The notes beneath the pieces were generated by a model that did no database searches, was not told the DNA's origin, and saw only the letters and a program-made list of their open reading frames with translations. From Isosphaeraceae bacterium (GTDB taxonomy: Bacteria; Planctomycetota; Planctomycetia; Isosphaerales; Isosphaeraceae): a DNA stretch of 64,000 nucleotides. The translations under genes were made by a program, and so were the position numbers. This document shows, piece after piece, positions 34,352-42,784 of the stretch. Every line of letters begins with the position of its first letter. The first letter of the stretch is position 1. The stretch spans positions 372,001 to 436,000 of the forward strand of contig BPJS01000001.1 of NCBI GenBank assembly GCA_026004735.1. The letters run 5' to 3'.

Positions 34352-36085
34352 CTAGCGGTTGAGGAATTCGGCCGAGTTGACCAAAGCCCAGAGGATGTCC
34401 TCGAAGGCTTCGCGCCGGTTGCCGACCTGGCGAACGTAGTCCAGCGCGATCCGCTGCTCCTCGGGGTTGGGATGGCGGGCCAGAACGCGCAGATAGAGGG
34501 CGTCGAGCAGTTTGGCGTTGTCAGGGTATTGGGGCAGCATGCGGCCTAAGAGAGTCCGCGGGCCGGCGGTGGTGGCGCGATGAACCTGAGGGCCGTTCAT
34601 CAGGAACAAGGCCTGGGGGATGGTGCCGAGCAGTTCGTCCTCGGGGAGGGACGGGTCGGCCTGGAACAGGGTTGTGAAGAGCTGCCGGGGGGAGAACCGC
34701 CCCCGCACGGCCGCCGGGACTTGGGGCGCGGTGTTGCCGTTGTTGCGGCCGACGCGACCGGCCAGACCCTCAAGCGGCAGGTCGAGCGCCCGGACCAGGG
34801 CGTCGAAGAGGGCGTCGGCGCGGAGCCGTGCCGGGGGGCGCTCGCGGCGGTAGTGATCGGTTTGGGCGATCGTCCGATAGAGCCAGCGGAGGTCGTATCC
34901 GGACCGGGTGAAGGCCTCGGCCAGGGCATCGAGGATCTCCGGGTCTTCTGGATTGCGATCGGGGCCGAGGTCGTCGATCGGCAGGTAGAAGGCCTGGCCG
35001 GTCAGGGCGTACCAGACCCGGTTGACCAGCGCCCGGGCGAACCAGGGGTTGTCGGGGCCGGTGAAGTAGGAGGCGGCCAGGGCCCGGGCCTGCGCGGAGG
35101 TCAAGCGGGGCAGGTCGGCCGCCGAGCCGTCCAGGAAGAAGCGTGGCGCGACGGGGGTCGTTCGGTTGGGGTCGTCCTTGTCGGGCAAGCCATGGCGCGG
35201 CGATCCCGGCCGATCGAAGACGACGCGGCGGAGCGGCTGTTCGCGGTTGGGGCGGCGTACCGCGGTTCCGGCGAAGAAGGCGGTCAGCTCGTGAAACTGG
35301 CGCTGAGTCCAGCGGTCGGTCGGGTGGTCATGGCACTGCGCGCAGGCGATCTGGATGCCCAGGAAGATGCGCGAGGCCTCGCCGGCTAGTTCGGCTGGCT
35401 GGACGCGGAGGTTGTTGGTGTGGGCGAGCACGAGCGCCGTGGCGCCGGACTCTGTGGCGTCGCCGGTGGCGGTGAGGATCTCGCGGGCGATAGCATCCCA
35501 GGGCCGGTTTTCGAGCAGGGCCTGAGTGAGCCACTGCTCGAAGGTGTCGAAGTTGAGCAGGCGGGCGTTTTCGCTGGTGGCGCGGGCGGAGATCACATCC
35601 CGCCAGTAGCGGGCCCAGTGGCGGGCGAAGGCCTCGCTGGCCGTGAGCTGGTCGACCTGACGGGCGTGTTTGTCGGGGGCGGGGTCGGCGACGAAGACGG
35701 CGATCTGTTCGGGGGTTGGCGGGATTCCGGTCAGATCCAGGTAAACGCGGCGAAGCCAGGCCGCGTCGTCCAGGCGGGGCGCCGGCTGCTCACCCCGTGC
35801 CAACTGCGCCGCTTCGATCAACCGGTCCAGGTCGGCCGGTTCCAGCCCCGGCGACTCGCGTCGCGCCGCCGGCCGCCCCAGGCGCGCCAGGAGCTGCTCG
35901 ACGGGCGTGTTCGAGGAGATCTCAGGCGGCTGGTCCTCGCCCAAGACCGATTCGGCCAACGCGCGCAGATCCCGCGCGATCGCCAGGGCCTCCCGACGCT
36001 CCGCCACGGTCGCCGCATTCTGGGCCGCGGCCGAACCTCCCAGCACGGCCACCACGCAGGCGACCCGCAGCACACGCTCGCACAT
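34352..36085 (-). CDS. DUF1549/DUF1553 exported protein
   Basis: A 577-residue protein with a signal peptide (VLRVACVVAVLGGSAAAQNA). DUF1549 part: AWLRRVYLDLTGIPPTPEQI, FARHWARYWRDVISARATSE, RPWDAIAREILTATGDATES, and IFLGIQIACAQCHDHPTDRW; the CxxCH in the last one looks like a heme site but is a fixed part of the family. DUF1553 part: PDNPWFARALVNRVWYALTG, RSGYDLRWLYRTIAQTDHYR, and RPPARLRADALFDALVRALD. Usually paired with DUF1501 proteins, as here; the pair is thought to belong to planctomycete polysaccharide or sulfated-polymer use. Start at 36085 with GGGGAG ten bases upstream. Confidence 0.9.
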   Translation of the reverse strand: MCERVLRVACVVAVLGGSAAAQNAATVAERREALAIARDLRALAESVLGEDQPPEISSNTPVEQLLARLGRPAARRESPGLEPADLDRLIEAAQLARGEQPAPRLDDAAWLRRVYLDLTGIPPTPEQIAVFVADPAPDKHARQVDQLTASEAFARHWARYWRDVISARATSENARLLNFDTFEQWLTQALLENRPWDAIAREILTATGDATESGATALVLAHTNNLRVQPAELAGEASRIFLGIQIACAQCHDHPTDRWTQRQFHELTAFFAGTAVRRPNREQPLRRVVFDRPGSPRHGLPDKDDPNRTTPVAPRFFLDGSAADLPRLTSAQARALAASYFTGPDNPWFARALVNRVWYALTGQAFYLPIDDLGPDRNPEDPEILDALAEAFTRSGYDLRWLYRTIAQTDHYRRERPPARLRADALFDALVRALDLPLEGLAGRVGRNNGNTAPQVPAAVRGRFSPRQLFTTLFQADPSLPEDELLGTIPQALFLMNGPQVHRATTAGPRTLLGRMLPQYPDNAKLLDALYLRVLARHPNPEEQRIALDYVRQVGNRREAFEDILWALVNSAEFLNR

Positions 36086-36469
36086 AGCCGGCTCTCCCCT
36101 CTCGGACACGATCCTGGGATGCGCCTGGGTTGCGTTGCACTCACCCGAGCATAAACCCCGAAAAACCTCCCTTGTGTCGCAAGCGGCCATAACATTTTCT
36201 TCGAATCGGGGACGTGCCGCCGAGACCCCCATCGGCTACGCCCGGCCCAAGGAGCCGGAAATGCACCGATGGGAAGAGTTTCGGACGATCCGTCCCATCG
36301 CCCCGCGGCGGGTGGGTTCCGGCAAGCGCCCGGCCTGGCGCTGCCCGGTCCGACCCTTGACGAGGCCCATTCTCAGCGTATGCCAATTCCGAAGTTGTTG
36401 GTGCTCCAAAACCGGCCGCCGGCCGGCTTGGATGTGATGATCAGGCCTGTCCGGATGGAGTAAATCCCA
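36086..36469. other. Divergent intergenic region, DUF1549 gene / SOUL gene
   Basis: About 385 bases between two divergent starts; it should hold both promoters. The most AT-rich part is 36150-36205 (on the minus-strand side). A self-complementary GCCGGCCGGC-type run lies near 36415. No clear -10/-35 pair. Confidence 0.35.
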
Positions 36470-37174
36470 ATGCTGCCGCCTGTTGCGTTGTTGTTGCTCG
36501 GCTCGGCTGGGGTTTGGGGTGGGATGGCCGCGGTGGTCCAGGAGGACGGTCAGAGCGGGGTGAAGGCCGGTTGGGCGCGGTTTCGGATCGAGGGGGTGGA
36601 GCCGAAACCGGCGGATGCGGATAGTCCGTTGCCGGTGGGCTTTCCGGGCGGAACGGCGCCGGGCACGATCGAGGTCAAGGAGTATCCGCCCTACCGCAGC
36701 GCGGTGGCGCGGGGCGAACGGATGGCGATTCGATCGGGCGATAGCCTCTTCTGGTCGTTATTCCGGCACATCGAGCGGAATCAGATTGCGATGACGGCGC
36801 CGGTGATCAATACGTATCCGGCCGAGTTGGTTGACGACCCGGCCGCCCGGGGCACGGTGACGATGGAGTTTCTCTACCGCGAGCCTGGGCTGGGCAAGAC
36901 CGGTCCTGATGGCCAGATCGTCGAGGTGCTCGATCATCCTGGGGGCCGCTACGTCTGTCTGGGCATACAGGGGCGGATGGACGAGGCGAGGATGCGGGAG
37001 GCGGTGGCGGTCTTGCGCGGGTGGCTGGCCGAGCACGCGTCCGAGTGGGAGGAGGCGGGGCCGCCGCGGCGGCTCGGCTACCACGGTCCGATGACGCCGG
37101 TGCGTCGGCGGCTCTGGGAGGTGCAGATTCCGATTCGTCCGGCCACGCCGTCGCCCGCGCCGGCCGCGCCGTAG
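36470..37174 (+). CDS. SOUL heme-binding family protein, exported
   Basis: A 234-residue protein with a signal peptide (PPVALLLLGSAGVWGGMAAV) and a SOUL domain: GTIEVKEYPPYRSAVARG, then FWSLFRHIERNQIAMTAPVI and VTMEFLYREPGLGK. SOUL proteins bind heme or other tetrapyrroles with a hydrophobic groove; the export signal points to a periplasmic or envelope location. Start supported by GGAG about ten bases upstream. It converges with the lipoprotein gene, with a strong terminator hairpin between. Confidence 0.88.
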   Translation: MLPPVALLLLGSAGVWGGMAAVVQEDGQSGVKAGWARFRIEGVEPKPADADSPLPVGFPGGTAPGTIEVKEYPPYRSAVARGERMAIRSGDSLFWSLFRHIERNQIAMTAPVINTYPAELVDDPAARGTVTMEFLYREPGLGKTGPDGQIVEVLDHPGGRYVCLGIQGRMDEARMREAVAVLRGWLAEHASEWEEAGPPRRLGYHGPMTPVRRRLWEVQIPIRPATPSPAPAAP

Positions 37175-37215
37175 CCAGAGTTTCGGGTTTGCCCGGTCGG
37201 TCGGGAGAACGCAAG

Positions 37216-37255
37216 CCCGCGCTTCGAGGGGGGCCGGGGCGCCTCGAAGCGCGGG
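37216..37255. terminator. Bidirectional terminator with a 14-bp perfect stem
   Basis: A perfect inverted repeat of 14 bp (37216-37229 and 37242-37255, arm CCCGCGCTTCGAGG) with a 12-base G-rich loop sits between the convergent SOUL and lipoprotein genes. Position and symmetry fit a terminator used from both sides; there is no long T-run. Confidence 0.75.
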
Positions 37256-37309
37256 TTGCTGACGCGGGTGCGGCGTCGTTTGGTAGCGGGGCAGCCTGAT
37301 TGGGCTGGC

Positions 37310-37792
37310 TCAGGGCGAGTTGGGGACCAGGGGTGGGGCCTGGAGGTCAGCGCCGGGCATAGGCGGTTCGGGGACCGGCTGGCCGGGCGCGGGCGCGCCC
37401 ATCATCGGCTCACCACCGGGCTGGTTGCGGAGGACGTTGACGTTGGTGGGCATGCCGGCGCGCATCTGGGTGGGATCCTGCATGCCGGCGGCTGCGGGCG
37501 GCGTGATTGGGCCGCCTTGGCCGGGGATCGCCAGGGCGTCGACGTCGTAGCCCATGGCCTGCATGCGGGCGCGCTGGGTGGCGGCGTTGGTGTTGGCCCA
37601 GGGGAAGTCGGGGCCGTCGCGGAAGTGTTGGACGTCGTCGTAGAGGTATTTGCCGGATGGCAAGGTCATGCCGGCGTACTCGGCCTGGCAGCCGACCAGG
37701 ACCGGCGCAGCGCCGGCGCCCGCCAGGGCGGCCCAGAGCATCAGGCGCCGGCCCCGGGACCGTCGCGGGGAACCCTCGCGGGGGGTAGACAT
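37310..37792 (-). CDS. Small lipoprotein, unknown function
   Basis: A 160-residue protein with a basic N-terminus, a hydrophobic segment and a lipobox (PVLVGCQAEY, Cys35), so it should be anchored in a membrane. A conserved-looking core follows (GMTLPSGKYLYDDVQHFRDG, PDFPWANTNAATQRARMQAM) that I associate with planctomycete proteins only; then a Pro/Gly/Met-rich tail. No function is known to me. Confidence 0.75.
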   Translation of the reverse strand: MSTPREGSPRRSRGRRLMLWAALAGAGAAPVLVGCQAEYAGMTLPSGKYLYDDVQHFRDGPDFPWANTNAATQRARMQAMGYDVDALAIPGQGGPITPPAAAGMQDPTQMRAGMPTNVNVLRNQPGGEPMMGAPAPGQPVPEPPMPGADLQAPPLVPNSP

Positions 37793-38385
37793 TGCTCAAA
37801 CCCTCCTGGCTGGAGCACCGGCCGCTTCCTCTGGTGCCTCGCCGTGATCCACGCGGCGAGGGGCCGGCGTTGCTCTGACCGACTGAGCGTGACTTGGACC
37901 GATCCGTACCGGAGCGGGCCGGGGACAGCCGGCCCCGACCCTCGACACAGTCTGTTCGATCGGCCAACGGGACCGATCGCGCCCACCCTTTTTTTTGGGG
38001 ACAACCGCGCCGGTCGGCTCCGAAACGGGGCCGGACGGCCCAGCCCGACCAAAGCCAGCCTAGGTTCTCGGACCGAACTGGGCCGAGGCTTGAGTCGGAA
38101 TTGCTGCGGGCCGGGATGGTGATGGCCGCGGAGAGAGTCGGACGGCGGGGAGTGTCCGGGGTTCCGTCGGCTGGGCCGGGTGTGCGTGCCAGGCCCGCCT
38201 TGACCGGGGCCGGTTGCGGCGGTCGCACCGATTTTGACGCAAGCGCGGCGGCGGCGGTGGTCGATTTTCCTGAGCAGCAACGGACCGGGAGGAGCCCGGC
38301 CACGGCGCGGGCCGGCCGTCGTCGCGGACGGCCCGTTCGAATAACGGGGGCGATCGATTCGCCCCGGGAAGAGGAGATCCCCGCG
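37793..38385. other. 593-base divergent intergenic region
   Basis: Between the lipoprotein (minus) and the secreted protein at 38386 (plus). It contains an eight-base T-run at 37989-37998 within CC-rich DNA. No ORF in it looks real; promoters for both genes are expected here but no strong consensus boxes are visible. Confidence 0.35.
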
Positions 38386-39024
38386 ATGCGACGTCCGTCC
38401 CTGACGCTTGGCCTGTGCCTGGCCCTCGGCCTGGCCCTGCCTGCCGCCGCCCAGTCGGGTGTGCGGTCCCACTCGGCCCCAACAGGCGGGCCGGTTCGCC
38501 TCAACGCCGGCCACCTCTGCCCCCAGTGCGCCGCCCAGTTGCCCAAGCGGATCCCGGCTGGGACCATGACCCCGGCCCAAGCCGCAGCGCTGTCCCAGTC
38601 CGTCGCCGCCTGTGCTGGCTGCGGCACCGCGGCGGACTCGGCCCCGGGCATCGCCTGGGTCGGCGGCCACGAAGCGCCCGGCTACGCGACCGTCGGACTC
38701 GAGAGCACGGCGACCCTGGCCACCACCGGCGAACCGACCCCCATCGGCGTGATGCGGACCAGCTACCCTCACGCGGCTGCGCCCATGGTCCGTCCTGCCG
38801 CGCCTGCGTATATTCCCCCGCCCCCCACACCGATTGCGGGTCCCCGGGTCAATAAGGGGCGTATGCTGAGCCATATGCTGATGGTTCCGCTGCCGCGGCT
38901 GGACCCGTTTGGGCGGGTTGCGGCCCGCCGGCGTGAGCTGCACGCGGCCGAGCGTTACGACCAGCCGGTGATGGGGACGGCCGCGAGCCTGCCGGCTTCG
39001 ATGGTCTACGGTCGCGGGCGCTAA
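38386..39024 (+). CDS. Exported protein with two CxxC pairs, unknown function
   Basis: A 212-residue protein with a clear signal peptide (SLTLGLCLALGLALPAAAQS), two Cys pairs (HLCPQCAAQL and ACAGCGTAA) that could bind metal, and a Pro-rich middle (AYIPPPPTPIAGP). The C-terminus is basic (LDPFGRVAARRRELHAAERY). Start ATG at 38386 has GAGGAG about nine bases upstream. It is first of three exported proteins on the plus strand (with 39458 and 40599), possibly co-regulated. I do not recognise the family. Confidence 0.7.
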   Translation: MRRPSLTLGLCLALGLALPAAAQSGVRSHSAPTGGPVRLNAGHLCPQCAAQLPKRIPAGTMTPAQAAALSQSVAACAGCGTAADSAPGIAWVGGHEAPGYATVGLESTATLATTGEPTPIGVMRTSYPHAAAPMVRPAAPAYIPPPPTPIAGPRVNKGRMLSHMLMVPLPRLDPFGRVAARRRELHAAERYDQPVMGTAASLPASMVYGRGR

Positions 39025-39457
39025 AGGTCGACGAATCTGTCCCGATTCTCCTCCGCCCACGCGGCGTTGGGCACGCGCGGCTTGGTCCGAGCGCTGCCGA
39101 ACGTCGCGTGGTCGGTTTATGGGGAACGAACCAGGGCCGGCAAACTCGGACGATGATGCCGACGGTGCCGGGCTGAGGCTTCCTGGTTTACCCCGTTCGC
39201 CCGGTTTCGCTTGAGAGGTGGCTGAGGCGGCGCCGATGGGCTATCAGCGAAGCCGTGTCGGGGTCGCCTCGGGCTGGGGCCGAAGCGTCTTGTCCGGGAA
39301 CGGGCGAGGTGGGCTGGGCCTGGGGTGGCGGGCGCGGCGCGTCGAAAGGGAAGTCGCGTGGAGCGACGTCGGTCGCGCAGAGGACGGCGCTGGGCCGACC
39401 ACCGTTCGCCGGGAGCAGGATTCTCCAGGAGGGGCTCCGGAGTTTGAGGGAACCGAC
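39025..39457. other. 433-base interval between two exported-protein genes
   Basis: No gene can be supported. The long minus-strand reading frames here are antisense to the Cys-rich gene and have no family look. A promoter for the 39458 gene may be present, but I cannot point to one. Confidence 0.35.
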
Positions 39458-40444
39458 ATGACCATGCGGACGGTCCAGGGACGGTGGTGGGGTTGGGCCA
39501 CGGCGGGGCTGATGGCCCTGGTTGCCGGCCCGGCGGCCCAGGCGGGCGGGGGCGGTTTGTATGCGTGGCTGACCGGGCACCACACGATTCCCCGCGAGAC
39601 ACTGGCCAAGGATTATCGAACCGGCGGGGTCTATTACGCTCCGCCGATCCCCTACGGTGAGTACACGAAAGATTACGTCGGCTGCGTGCACGCGGCCGCG
39701 GGCCTGCTGGCCGGCGCGGCCCACGGGGTGATTGGCAAGGTCTGCGGCGGCTGCGGTGGAGATGGTTGTGGCTCGTGTGGTGGCCAGGGCTGCTTTCACG
39801 GTCCCGCCTGCTCGGACTGCGGCGGTTCGGGGCACGGACGGCACGGACAGGCCTGCAACGGCTGCGGTGGCCGGGGTGCGCTGATCGCGCCCGATCTGGG
39901 AGGCCATCGGGTCGGGCGCCGGTTTTTTGGCGCTAAGCATCACGGCGGCCTGGCCGGGGCCGATCCAGCGATTTCGGCCAGCCCGCAGGCGATGCCGGCG
40001 GCCCAGACGGCCGGGCATGGCGTTGAGTGTGGCCTGTGCCACGGCAAGGGCAAGCTGCGTGGTCGCCTCTGCGGGGGCTGCGGCGGCCTGGGCCTGATCG
40101 CCGGCCATCATCGGCACGGGTCTGGCCTGGGCGATCCCTGCCGAGGCTGCGGCGGCGACGGGGTCAACGGCCAGGGTGGAACGTGCGGCGCGTGCGGCGG
40201 CTGCGGCCTGTTCGGCTGTGTGGCCGGCGCGGTTCATCATGTGGCGGGCACGGCCCACGGGCTGGCCTCCCACGTCGGCTACAAGCTTGGACATGGCGGG
40301 GTTGAGTATTTTGTCGGTCCCGGCGGGCCGGTTCCGATCACGCCGGGCTACGTTCCCTACATCAACCCGGTCCGCTCGCCGCGCGATTACTTCGCGTTCC
40401 CGCCCTTCTCGGAGAACGCCGGCGTGGGACAGATGGATCCCTGA
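39458..40444 (+). CDS. Exported Cys/Gly-rich protein with DnaJ-like CxxCxGxG repeats
   Basis: A 328-residue protein with a signal peptide (WWGWATAGLMALVAGPAAQA). Then DYRTGGVYYAPPIPYGEYTK, and seven or so zinc-finger-like repeats: CGGCGGDGC, CSDCGGSGHG, CNGCGGRG, CGLCHGKG, CGGCGGLG, CRGCGGDG, CGACGGCG. This is the DnaJ/HSP40 cysteine-rich pattern (CxxCxGxG), but there is no J domain and the protein is exported. The C-terminal part (VEYFVGPGGPVPITPGYVPY, NPVRSPRDYFAFPP) is repeat-free. Function unknown; zinc or disulfide scaffold in the envelope is inference. Start at 39458 with GAGGG seven bases upstream. Confidence 0.75.
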   Translation: MTMRTVQGRWWGWATAGLMALVAGPAAQAGGGGLYAWLTGHHTIPRETLAKDYRTGGVYYAPPIPYGEYTKDYVGCVHAAAGLLAGAAHGVIGKVCGGCGGDGCGSCGGQGCFHGPACSDCGGSGHGRHGQACNGCGGRGALIAPDLGGHRVGRRFFGAKHHGGLAGADPAISASPQAMPAAQTAGHGVECGLCHGKGKLRGRLCGGCGGLGLIAGHHRHGSGLGDPCRGCGGDGVNGQGGTCGACGGCGLFGCVAGAVHHVAGTAHGLASHVGYKLGHGGVEYFVGPGGPVPITPGYVPYINPVRSPRDYFAFPPFSENAGVGQMDP

Positions 40445-40598
40445 TCAATCGCCCGCCGCGCACCGGCGACCCCCCGCTGAGGTGCGCGGCCCGTTCCGGC
40501 CGCCCCTGCCGCGGAGCGAGCGGGGGTGGCCGGTTTTCCTCAACGTCCCCGATTTCTTCCCCCCCTCACCGAAGGGGGTCGACCAGGAGGGCCGCGCG

Positions 40599-41117
40599 AT
40601 GTCCAAGTCGTGGTTTACCACTGGTGGTCTGACGCTGGCGCTCGGCCTGGCGGTTGGCCTGACCGGGCCAAGTGCTCAGGCCCAGACGCCGCAGCCGCTT
40701 CTGCCCGACGACCAGCAGCGGAGCGGTCTGGTCACGCGCCACTTGGCAATCATCCCCAGCCTGCCCCACGACCCCGACCGCGACGACTGGTACGTCTTCC
40801 GCCGAGGCGACCGGCCCGCCGACCCGACCCACCCGAATTGGATGTTGAACTCGGGGCTGTACGGCCTGCCGCTCAAGTGCGATTGCACCTATTCGTTCCG
40901 ACCCTACTTCCAGGGCAGCGAAGGGGGCAATTACGGCCCCCAGTGCCGCAAGGTCCACTGGCGTCCGCTGGGCAATCTGCTCCATCCCTGGCGCCCAGTC
41001 TACTCGTATTACTCAGGCGGTTCGTACAGCCCGGTCTACGACCTTGACCCGATCGCTCCTGGCCCCGGACCTTATCCGTTCCCGCTGCTCTACAAGCGTC
41101 AGCATCCGGGCGGTTGA
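40599..41117 (+). CDS. Exported protein, unknown function
   Basis: A 172-residue protein with a signal peptide (GGLTLALGLAVGLTGPSAQA) and an aromatic-rich body (HDPDRDDWYVFRRGDRPADP; YGLPLKCDCTYSFRPYFQGS; HPWRPVYSYYSGGSYSPVYD). A good ribosome binding site (AGGAGG, eight-base spacer) fixes the start at 40599. It follows the Cys-rich protein by 154 bases. I do not recognise the family. Confidence 0.75.
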   Translation: MSKSWFTTGGLTLALGLAVGLTGPSAQAQTPQPLLPDDQQRSGLVTRHLAIIPSLPHDPDRDDWYVFRRGDRPADPTHPNWMLNSGLYGLPLKCDCTYSFRPYFQGSEGGNYGPQCRKVHWRPLGNLLHPWRPVYSYYSGGSYSPVYDLDPIAPGPGPYPFPLLYKRQHPGG

Positions 41118-41297
41118 CCCAGAATGCCCGGGTGCCGCGGATTGCCAAGCGGGAGTGGCTGAGGGTGCGGAATTGGCGGGCGGGGTGCATCGGGCGGGGC
41201 AGACCGTCCGATAGGAAGCCTTGTCAGGGCCGCGTGGATCGGGCCGATCGGGTTCCCGAGCGTGGCCGATTCTCGGACACCGACGAGGACGCCGCCG

Positions 41298-42107
41298 ATG
41301 CCCGCGCCCTCCAAACCGCTGCCCGGCGCCTGCGAGAGCCTGGATGCCGCGCGACTGGCGGCCGAGCTGGTCCAGCTCCGCCGCCAGGTCGTTCAACTGC
41401 AACGGATCAGCAGCCTGGGCGTGCTGGCCGGCTCGATCGTCCACGAGCTGAACAACGCGCTGACGCCGATTCTGAACTACGCCAAACTGGGTCTGCGGAG
41501 CCAGGATCCGGCCTTTCGGACCAAGGCGTTTGAGAAGATCTTGGAGGGCGCGGAGCGTGCCTCGGCAGTTGCCAACGGCGTGCTGGGCCTTGTGCGGCCT
41601 CGGGCCGACCGTCTGGAGCCGGCCGATCTGGCCCGGCTGGCCGAGGACGTCGTTCGGCTGACGGCCAAGGACCTGGAGAAGCACCGGATCCAGCTCGATC
41701 TGGTCATCCACGACCGGCCCAGCGTGCTGGTCCATGCGGCTCAGATTCAGCAGGTCTTGCTGAATCTGCTGATCAACGCCCGGCAGGCGATGCCCGAAGG
41801 CGGCCGGATCACCCTGGAAGCGGGCCGCGATCCGACGGGCCGTTGGGCCGAGATCCGGGTCCGCGATACCGGGCCGGGCATTTCCCCGGCTCATCTGCGG
41901 CGGATCTTCGAGCCGTTCTTCACGACCAAGGCGCCCGACCCGAACGGACTGGGGGGAACGGGGCTGGGGCTGCCGGTCTGCCGCGAGATCGTCGAAGCCC
42001 ACAAGGGGCGGCTGCGCGTCGAAAGCCGGCCGGGGCAGGGGGCGACGTTCACGCTCCGGCTTCCGGTGGCGCCGGCCGCGACTGCCAGCCGAAGCCCCAC
42101 GCGCTGA
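41298..42107 (+). CDS. Soluble histidine kinase without a sensor domain
   Basis: A 269-residue kinase consisting almost only of the transmitter: H box with His49 in LAGSIVHELNNALTPI, N box (QVLLNLLINARQAM), G1 (RVRDTGPGISPAHL), F box (IFEPFFTTKAP) and G2 (GGTGLGLPVCREIV). A short coiled-coil-like helix (LAAELVQLRRQVVQLQRISS) precedes the H box. There is no membrane segment, sensor or receiver domain, so input must come from a partner. It phosphorylates an unknown response regulator; none is in the window. The ATG at 41298 is preferred, with GAGGA about nine bases upstream, over an upstream GTG (41262). Confidence 0.88.
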   Translation: MPAPSKPLPGACESLDAARLAAELVQLRRQVVQLQRISSLGVLAGSIVHELNNALTPILNYAKLGLRSQDPAFRTKAFEKILEGAERASAVANGVLGLVRPRADRLEPADLARLAEDVVRLTAKDLEKHRIQLDLVIHDRPSVLVHAAQIQQVLLNLLINARQAMPEGGRITLEAGRDPTGRWAEIRVRDTGPGISPAHLRRIFEPFFTTKAPDPNGLGGTGLGLPVCREIVEAHKGRLRVESRPGQGATFTLRLPVAPAATASRSPTR

Positions 42108-42129
42108 CCCGGCCGGCCCGCCCCAGCCC

Positions 42130-42156
42130 AGCCGGCCCGAAACAAGCCTGCCGGCT
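42130..42156. terminator. Weak hairpin between convergent genes
   Basis: A 7-bp inverted repeat (AGCCGGC / GCCGGCT) with a 13-base loop lies between the stops of the histidine kinase and the STAS gene and just reaches the latter stop. A terminator for either gene is possible. Confidence 0.35.
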
Positions 42157-42512
42157 CAGAAGGACCGCAACGCTTCGTCTTCCGTTTTATAAATGTGAAA
42201 ACATTTTTTCATACCGCAGGCGCTCAGGATGTCGAGCAGAGCCGGCTCCATCTGGCAGAGGACTAGGCGGCCGCCATAGGTTTCGAGCCGCGCCTGAAAC
42301 CGGAGCAGCTTGGCCAGAAAATAGCTGGCCATGAAGCTCACCCGGTCGAAGTTGAGCACGACCCGCACCTGGCCGTCGCGGTCGATGAGTTGGTTGAGCT
42401 GTTCGCCGAGGGATTCGATGAGGGTGATGTCGGTGATTCGGGAGTCGAGGAAGCTGACGACGACGGCTTTGGGGTGGATCTCGGCCTGGATTCGGGAGTC
42501 TGGCGGCGGCAT
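42156..42512 (-). CDS. STAS-domain protein (anti-sigma factor antagonist type)
   Basis: A 118-residue protein that is a single STAS domain: AVVVSFLDSRITDITLIESL, VRVVLNFDRVSFMASYFLAK, LETYGGRLVLCQMEPALLDI and LSACGMKKCFHIYKTEDEAL. The usual phospho-site region (DSSG) reads MASYF here, with Ser in the right place but without the Asp before it. STAS proteins of this kind bind anti-sigma factors or sensor complexes and switch by phosphorylation. The start is uncertain: 42608 would add 32 low-complexity residues. Codons for KKCFHIYK are conspicuously AT-rich. Confidence 0.8.
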   Translation of the reverse strand: MPPPDSRIQAEIHPKAVVVSFLDSRITDITLIESLGEQLNQLIDRDGQVRVVLNFDRVSFMASYFLAKLLRFQARLETYGGRLVLCQMEPALLDILSACGMKKCFHIYKTEDEALRSF

Positions 42513-42784
42513 AGCCGGTTGCCCGCGGTGGGATGGGGGTGGAGTGGGTGAGGGTTGTTGCGGGACGCCGATGGCCGTGGCCCAACGCCCTGCTTCCAAT
42601 GTCACCATAGTGTCCGCAGCCTAAGGTGTTCGCAAGAAATGCGTCGACGTGCGCCAATTGCCCTCAACCTGGGCCGAACGGGGGATGCTGGTTCTCGGTC
42701 GCACAGGCCGTTAGGCTGAAGGGGTCGTTTTTTTGAGTTTGGGTTTGAGGTTTGGGCTGTTTCCGAGGCCGTCGAAGGGGCGCG

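Noticed and set aside
34352..36085. CxxCH in the DUF1549 protein as a cytochrome c heme site
   Set aside because: CAQCHDHP is a fixed part of DUF1549 in general; no other cytochrome features are present, so I do not call it a cytochrome.
39188..40294. Long minus-strand frame opposite the Cys-rich exported protein
   Set aside because: It is antisense to a gene with signal peptide, repeats and a ribosome binding site; its own translation shows no domain.
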